Shown one piece after another: positions 58,846 through 64,000 of a stretch of DNA of 64,000 bases. The notes under the pieces are model-generated. The model made no database searches. It was not told the DNA's origin and worked only from the letters and a program-made list of their open reading frames with translations. How positions within the stretch are numbered: position 1 is the stretch's first letter; the number at the start of each line of letters is the position of its first letter. Origin of the DNA: Kribbella flavida DSM 17836 (GTDB lineage Bacteria; Actinomycetota; Actinomycetes; Propionibacteriales; Kribbellaceae); the NCBI RefSeq assembly GCF_000024345.1, contig NC_013729.1:372001-436000 (forward strand). Direction: 5' to 3'. A program made the translations under genes and the position numbers.

Positions 58846-60114
58846 GTGGGACGCGTCGTGCACAAGTACGGCGGTTCTTCGGTCGCTGACGCCGATTGCA
58901 TCAAGCGTGTGGCCCAACGGATCGTCGCGACGAAGAAGGCCGGGAACGACGTGGTGGTGGTCATTTCCGCCATGGGTGACACCACCGACGAACTGATGGA
59001 TCTGGCCCAGCAGGTCTCGCCCCTGCCGCCACCGCGCGAGCTGGACATGCTGCTCACCTCGGGTGAGCGGATCTCCGCGGCGCTGCTGGCGATGGCGATC
59101 GCGAACCTGGGCTACGAGGCCCGGTCGTTCACCGGCTCGCAGGCCGGCGTGATCACCACCTCCGCGCACGGCAACGCGCGCATCATCGACATCACCCCCA
59201 GCCGGATCGAGGACGCGCTGGCCGAGGGTCACGTGGCGATCGTGGCCGGCTTCCAGGGGGTCGCGCAGGACACCAAGGACATCACCACGATGGGCCGCGG
59301 CGCCTCCGACACCACCGCGGTCGCGCTGGCGGCGGCGCTGGAGGCGGACTACTGCGAGATCTACACCGACGTGGACGGCATCTTCACCGCCGACCCGCGG
59401 ATCGTGCCGGCCGCCCAGCAGATCCCGAAGATCTCCTACGAGGAGATGCTCGAGATGGCCGCCTGCGGCGCCAAAGTCCTGCACCTGCGCTGCGTCGAGT
59501 ACGCGCGGCGCTACAACGTCCCCGTCCACGTGCGTTCCTCCTTCTCGCAGAAGGAAGGCACCTGGGTCGTCGATGCGAAGGAACTGAATCAGATGGAACA
59601 GGCGATCATCTCCGGCGTGGTCCAGGACCGCAACGAGGCCAAGATCACCGTGGTCGGCGTACCCGACAAGCCCGGTGAGGCGGCGCGGATCTTCGAGACG
59701 GTCGCCGGTGCCGAGACCAACATCGACATGATCGTGCAGAACGTGTCGGCGGTCGCCACCAACCGCACCGACATCTCCTTCACCCTGCCGCGCGCCGACG
59801 GCGCCCGGGCGATGTCCGCGCTGGCCCGGATGAAGGACGCGGTCGGCTACGAACAGCTGCTCTACGACGACCAGATCGGTAAGGTCTCGGTCGTCGGTGT
59901 CGGCATGCGCTCGCACCCCGGCGTGTCGGCGAAGTTCTTCTCGGCGCTCGCGGACGCGGGCGTGAACATCGAGATGATCTCGACCTCGGAGATCCGGATC
60001 TCCGTGGTCGTCGACGAGAACCTGGTGGACGTCGCCGTGACCGCGGCGCACACCGCATTCGACCTGGACGACGAGCACACCCAGGCCGTCGTCTACGGAG
60101 GAACAGGACGGTGA
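58846..60114 (+). CDS. lysC: Aspartate kinase
   Basis: The 422-residue enzyme phosphorylates aspartate, the first step to lysine, diaminopimelate, threonine and methionine. The sequence shows [54 protein letters not shown] and [20 protein letters not shown], followed by two ACT domains ([40 protein letters not shown]) for feedback control. GAGGAG precedes the GTG. The asd start overlaps its stop (GTGA). In many actinobacteria the ACT part is also made separately from an internal start. Confidence 0.96.
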   Translation: MGRVVHKYGGSSVADADCIKRVAQRIVATKKAGNDVVVVISAMGDTTDELMDLAQQVSPLPPPRELDMLLTSGERISAALLAMAIANLGYEARSFTGSQAGVITTSAHGNARIIDITPSRIEDALAEGHVAIVAGFQGVAQDTKDITTMGRGASDTTAVALAAALEADYCEIYTDVDGIFTADPRIVPAAQQIPKISYEEMLEMAACGAKVLHLRCVEYARRYNVPVHVRSSFSQKEGTWVVDAKELNQMEQAIISGVVQDRNEAKITVVGVPDKPGEAARIFETVAGAETNIDMIVQNVSAVATNRTDISFTLPRADGARAMSALARMKDAVGYEQLLYDDQIGKVSVVGVGMRSHPGVSAKFFSALADAGVNIEMISTSEIRISVVVDENLVDVAVTAAHTAFDLDDEHTQAVVYGGTGR

Positions 60115-61217
60115 CCCCGGTGAGCGCTGCGGACCCCACGACCGACGACCGGGCAGGTCTGCCCACCCTGGCGGTGGTCGGCGCGACCGGCGCCGTCGGC
60201 ACGGTGATGCTGAGCCTGCTCTCGACCCGGCAGAACGTCTGGGGCGAGATCCGGCTGATCGCGTCCGAGCGCTCGGCCGGCAAGCGGCTCAAGGTCCGCG
60301 GCGAGGAGGTCGAGGTCGTCGCGATCACCGAGCAGGCCTTCGACGGCGTCGACGTGGCGATGTTCGACGTACCGGACGAGGTGTCGGCGCACTGGGCCCC
60401 GATCGCGGCCGCCAAGGGCGCCGTCGTGGTGGACAACTCCGGCGCGTTCCGGATGGACCCGGAGGTGCCGCTGGTGGTGCCCGAGGTGAACGCCGAGGCG
60501 GCCCGGAACCGGCCGAAGGGCATCATCTCCAACCCCAACTGCACCACCTTGTCGATGATCGTGGCGATGGGCGCGCTGCACCACCGCTACGAGCTGGAGC
60601 AGCTCGTGGTCGCGTCGTACCAGGCCGCGTCGGGGGCCGGGCAGGAAGGCATCGACGCGCTCTACGACCAGCTGATGAAGGTGGCCGGCAATCGCGAGCT
60701 GGGGACCACGCCCGGCGACGTCCGGCGGGTGATCGGCAACGCCCTCGGCCCGTTCCCGGCGCCGCTGGTGATGAACGTGGTGCCGTGGGCCGGCTCGCTG
60801 AAGGACGACGGCTGGTCCTCGGAGGAGCTGAAGGTCCGCAACGAGTCGCGCAAGATCCTCAACCTGCCCGGCCTGAAGGTGTCCGCGACCTGCGTCCGGG
60901 TGCCGGTGATCACCACCCACTCGTTGTCCGTGCACGCGCGGTTCGCCCGCGAGGTGGACGTCGAGGAGGCGCGCGAGGTCCTGCGGGACGCGCCGGGCGT
61001 AATCCTGTTCGACAACCCGGCCGAGGGCGAGTTTCCGACCCCGGCCGACGTGGTCGGCACCGACCCGACCTGGGTCGGCCGGCTGCGCAAGTCGCTGGAC
61101 GACCCGCAGGCGCTGGAGCTGTTCGTCTGCGGCGACAACCTGCGCAAGGGCGCCGCGCTGAACACCGCGCAGATCGCCGAGGTCGTCGCCAAGGAGTTCG
61201 CCGCGGCGGCCGGCTGA
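60111..61217 (+). CDS. asd: Aspartate-semialdehyde dehydrogenase
   Basis: The 368-residue enzyme reduces aspartyl phosphate to the semialdehyde with NADPH. It has [20 protein letters not shown] (nucleotide loop), [20 protein letters not shown], the nucleophile Cys in [29 protein letters not shown] and a C-terminal His in [10 protein letters not shown]. It carries about 15 extra N-terminal residues. Overlap with lysC shows one operon; a 20-bp hairpin ends it. Confidence 0.96.
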   Translation: MTPVSAADPTTDDRAGLPTLAVVGATGAVGTVMLSLLSTRQNVWGEIRLIASERSAGKRLKVRGEEVEVVAITEQAFDGVDVAMFDVPDEVSAHWAPIAAAKGAVVVDNSGAFRMDPEVPLVVPEVNAEAARNRPKGIISNPNCTTLSMIVAMGALHHRYELEQLVVASYQAASGAGQEGIDALYDQLMKVAGNRELGTTPGDVRRVIGNALGPFPAPLVMNVVPWAGSLKDDGWSSEELKVRNESRKILNLPGLKVSATCVRVPVITTHSLSVHARFAREVDVEEAREVLRDAPGVILFDNPAEGEFPTPADVVGTDPTWVGRLRKSLDDPQALELFVCGDNLRKGAALNTAQIAEVVAKEFAAAAG

Positions 61218-61230
61218 CCCCCACCACGAC

Positions 61231-61272
61231 AACGGGACCTCGGACAGGACATGTCCTGTCCGAGGTCCCGTT
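61231..61272. terminator. Very strong terminator after asd
   Basis: A 42-base perfect palindrome: 20-bp arms beginning AACGGGACCTCGG around a central AT. It lies between convergent genes and can serve both. Confidence 0.9.
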
Positions 61273-61292
61273 CGGTGTCCGGAGCCCCGTGT

Positions 61293-62285
61293 CTACAACC
61301 AGTTCTCGCGGGCGGCGTGCAGGGCGAGCTGGAAGCGGGTGCTGGCGCCGGTGCGGTTCATCAGCCGTTCCAGGTAGCGGAAGAAGGTCCGGCGGCTGAT
61401 GCCGAGCGTGCGGGCGATCGTGTCGTCGGCGGCGCCGGTGGCCAGCAGGGCGAGCAGCCGGCGCTCGATCGGCTCCAGCCGGTCGTCCTCCGCGCCGACC
61501 GACGCGTGCAACGGCAACGCGTTGCGCCAGCAGAGCTCGAACATGCCGATCAGTGCGGTCAGCAGGCTGCTCGGCCGGATGATCAGCAGGGACCGGTTCA
61601 CGTCGGTGTCGCGCACCGACATCGACACGAACGCGATCGAGCCGTCGATGATCGTCAGCTTGGCCGGTACGTCGGGCAGCACCCGCGCCTGCTCGCCGGC
61701 CTCCACGCAGGGCAGGATGTTCTCGGTCAGGTAACCGGGCACCTCGACCGACTCCGGCGAGTAGACCACCCGGTAGGCGACCCCGCGGTTGAGCTGCTCG
61801 ATCTCCATCTGATTCGGCCCCGCGCCCAGGTAGTACGGCGGTGAGTCGATCGCCAGGATCTCGCGTTGGGCGCTGCCCTTGATCTGGTTGATCCGCTCGA
61901 CGATCGCCGTCCCGGTGACCACCTCGATCAGGTGCGTGGTCGACTCGTTGTGCACGGTCCGGCGGAACTCGTCGTACGCGTTCAGCACCTCGATCCGGGC
62001 CTGCTTCAGCTCGGACTCGCGGCGCAGCGTGAGCGCTTCCAGGCCGGCGTCGGGTGGCACCGGCAGGAACCGGGCGTGGTCGGAACCGGACCGGCGGGCC
62101 AGTCCCGCCTGGACCAGTCCGCCCAGGGTGGTGTCGATGCCGGTCTCCCGGCCGGCGACGACGGCCGCCAGCTCGCTCACCGACGAGGGGCCGGTTCGGA
62201 GCAGGTGCTGGTAGACCAGGATCTCGTCGTCGTTCAGGCCGAGCACGCGTAGATGGTCGGCACGCTCCGTGTCGGTCGAGTTCAT
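61293..62285 (-). CDS. TrmB-like/LuxR-type two-HTH transcriptional regulator
   Basis: The 330-residue protein has an N-terminal TrmB-like winged helix (LRVLGLNDDEILVYQHLLRT, SVSELAAVVAGRETGIDTTL), a middle effector region and a C-terminal LuxR-type HTH (LALLATGAADDTIARTLGIS, RRTFFRYLERLMNRTGASTR). This layout is frequent in actinobacteria, and the ligands are mostly unknown. AGGGG lies 7 bases before the ATG at 62285. The secreted protease upstream is divergent, but nearly 400 bases separate them. Confidence 0.82.
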   Translation of the reverse strand: MNSTDTERADHLRVLGLNDDEILVYQHLLRTGPSSVSELAAVVAGRETGIDTTLGGLVQAGLARRSGSDHARFLPVPPDAGLEALTLRRESELKQARIEVLNAYDEFRRTVHNESTTHLIEVVTGTAIVERINQIKGSAQREILAIDSPPYYLGAGPNQMEIEQLNRGVAYRVVYSPESVEVPGYLTENILPCVEAGEQARVLPDVPAKLTIIDGSIAFVSMSVRDTDVNRSLLIIRPSSLLTALIGMFELCWRNALPLHASVGAEDDRLEPIERRLLALLATGAADDTIARTLGISRRTFFRYLERLMNRTGASTRFQLALHAARENWL

Positions 62286-63853
<1,568 letters not shown>

Positions 63854-63888
63854 TCCCCTGGTCCGTGCCTTCGGCGCGGTCAGGACCC

Positions 63889-63924
63889 ACCGAGGCCCCG
63901 GCATCCGCCCGCCGGGGCCTCGGT
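63889..63924. terminator. Bidirectional terminator after the protease
   Basis: ACCGAGGCCCCGGC and its exact complement form a 14-bp stem with an 8-base loop between convergent genes. Confidence 0.82.
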
Positions 63925-63944
63925 TCCGTGCTGGGTGGATCAGG

Positions 63945-64000
63945 TCAGCGGCTGGCCTCGACGAACTGGCGCATCAGGGCCTCCGGGTCGGACTCCGGCT
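63945..64000 (-). CDS. C-terminal end of an unidentified gene
   Basis: A frame on the minus strand is open from the window edge to TGA at 63945-63947. The visible C-terminus reads PESDPEALMRQFVEASR, an acidic helix. Codon use is typical for the genome, and a terminator lies just beyond the stop. Too little is present to name a family. Confidence 0.5.
   Translation of the reverse strand, partial: PESDPEALMRQFVEASR

Overview
The window is high-GC actinobacterial chromosome. GTG starts are frequent, -10 hexamers sit 6-7 bases before start codons, there are many LuxR/AfsR/TetR/MarR/HxlR regulators and F420-dependent enzymes, and dnaX, ybaB, recR, lysC and asd occur in the order usual for Actinomycetes. 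The overall style suggests a Kribbella- or Nocardioides-like soil actinomycete; this is inference, because no 16S rRNA is present.

Layout. 1-6.9 kb: an endonuclease fragment, an MBL hydrolase coupled to a large LuxR ATPase regulator, a secreted C39-like protein, an F420/hemerythrin fusion and an NTF2-like protein. 6.97-10.5 kb: a 19-bp rifamycin-associated element (RAE) followed by a GT1 glycosyltransferase and the RNA-polymerase recycling ATPase HelR, which together look like a rifamycin-inducible resistance operon. 10.5-15.8 kb: HxlR divergent from MFS-SDR, a small secreted protein, and an AfsR-type regulator without TPRs.

16.06-30.9 kb is a complete actinomycete integrative and conjugative element (AICE) in the 3' end of tRNA-Ser(GGA). 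A 57-bp direct repeat marks both ends, and phased integrase arm-type repeats lie about 100 bp inside each end. From left to right it holds a convergent ParB-like/DNA-adenine-methylase cargo pair, a HAD-GntR repressor operon with a CTAG-rich operator region, DUF6284, a small protein, an SpdB-like membrane protein, a TraB-type FtsK translocase, two small zinc-ribbon proteins, a Prim-Pol, a DUF3631 helicase-like protein carrying nine 9-bp iterons inside its 3' coding end, excisionase, integrase, and a metallopeptidase cargo gene. The genes fit replication (Prim-Pol/DUF3631/iterons), conjugal transfer (TraB/Spd), site-specific recombination (Xis/Int) and repression (GntR).

31-43.4 kb: an AbfB double-trefoil protein, a GNAT-SET fusion, an LLM oxidoreductase, SRP RNA, nadE, a hydrolase, an acyl-CoA dehydrogenase, SRPBCC/MarR, an acyl-CoA synthetase, rfbA, and a Tat-signal micro-ORF coupled to a peptidoglycan amidase with propeller repeats. 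43.5-49.2 kb: dnaX with unusually long glycine-rich linkers, a DnaA-box-bearing spacer, ybaB, recR and a DUF5063 gene. 49.3-58.6 kb: ankyrin/Fur/catalase, a TetR-Cmx efflux pair, dinB with a LexA box over its start, an MFS gene, MerR, and SRPBCC-ArsR. 58.8-61.2 kb: lysC-asd for aspartate-family amino acid synthesis. The window ends with a TrmB/LuxR-type regulator and a secreted trypsin-like protease with a P-domain.
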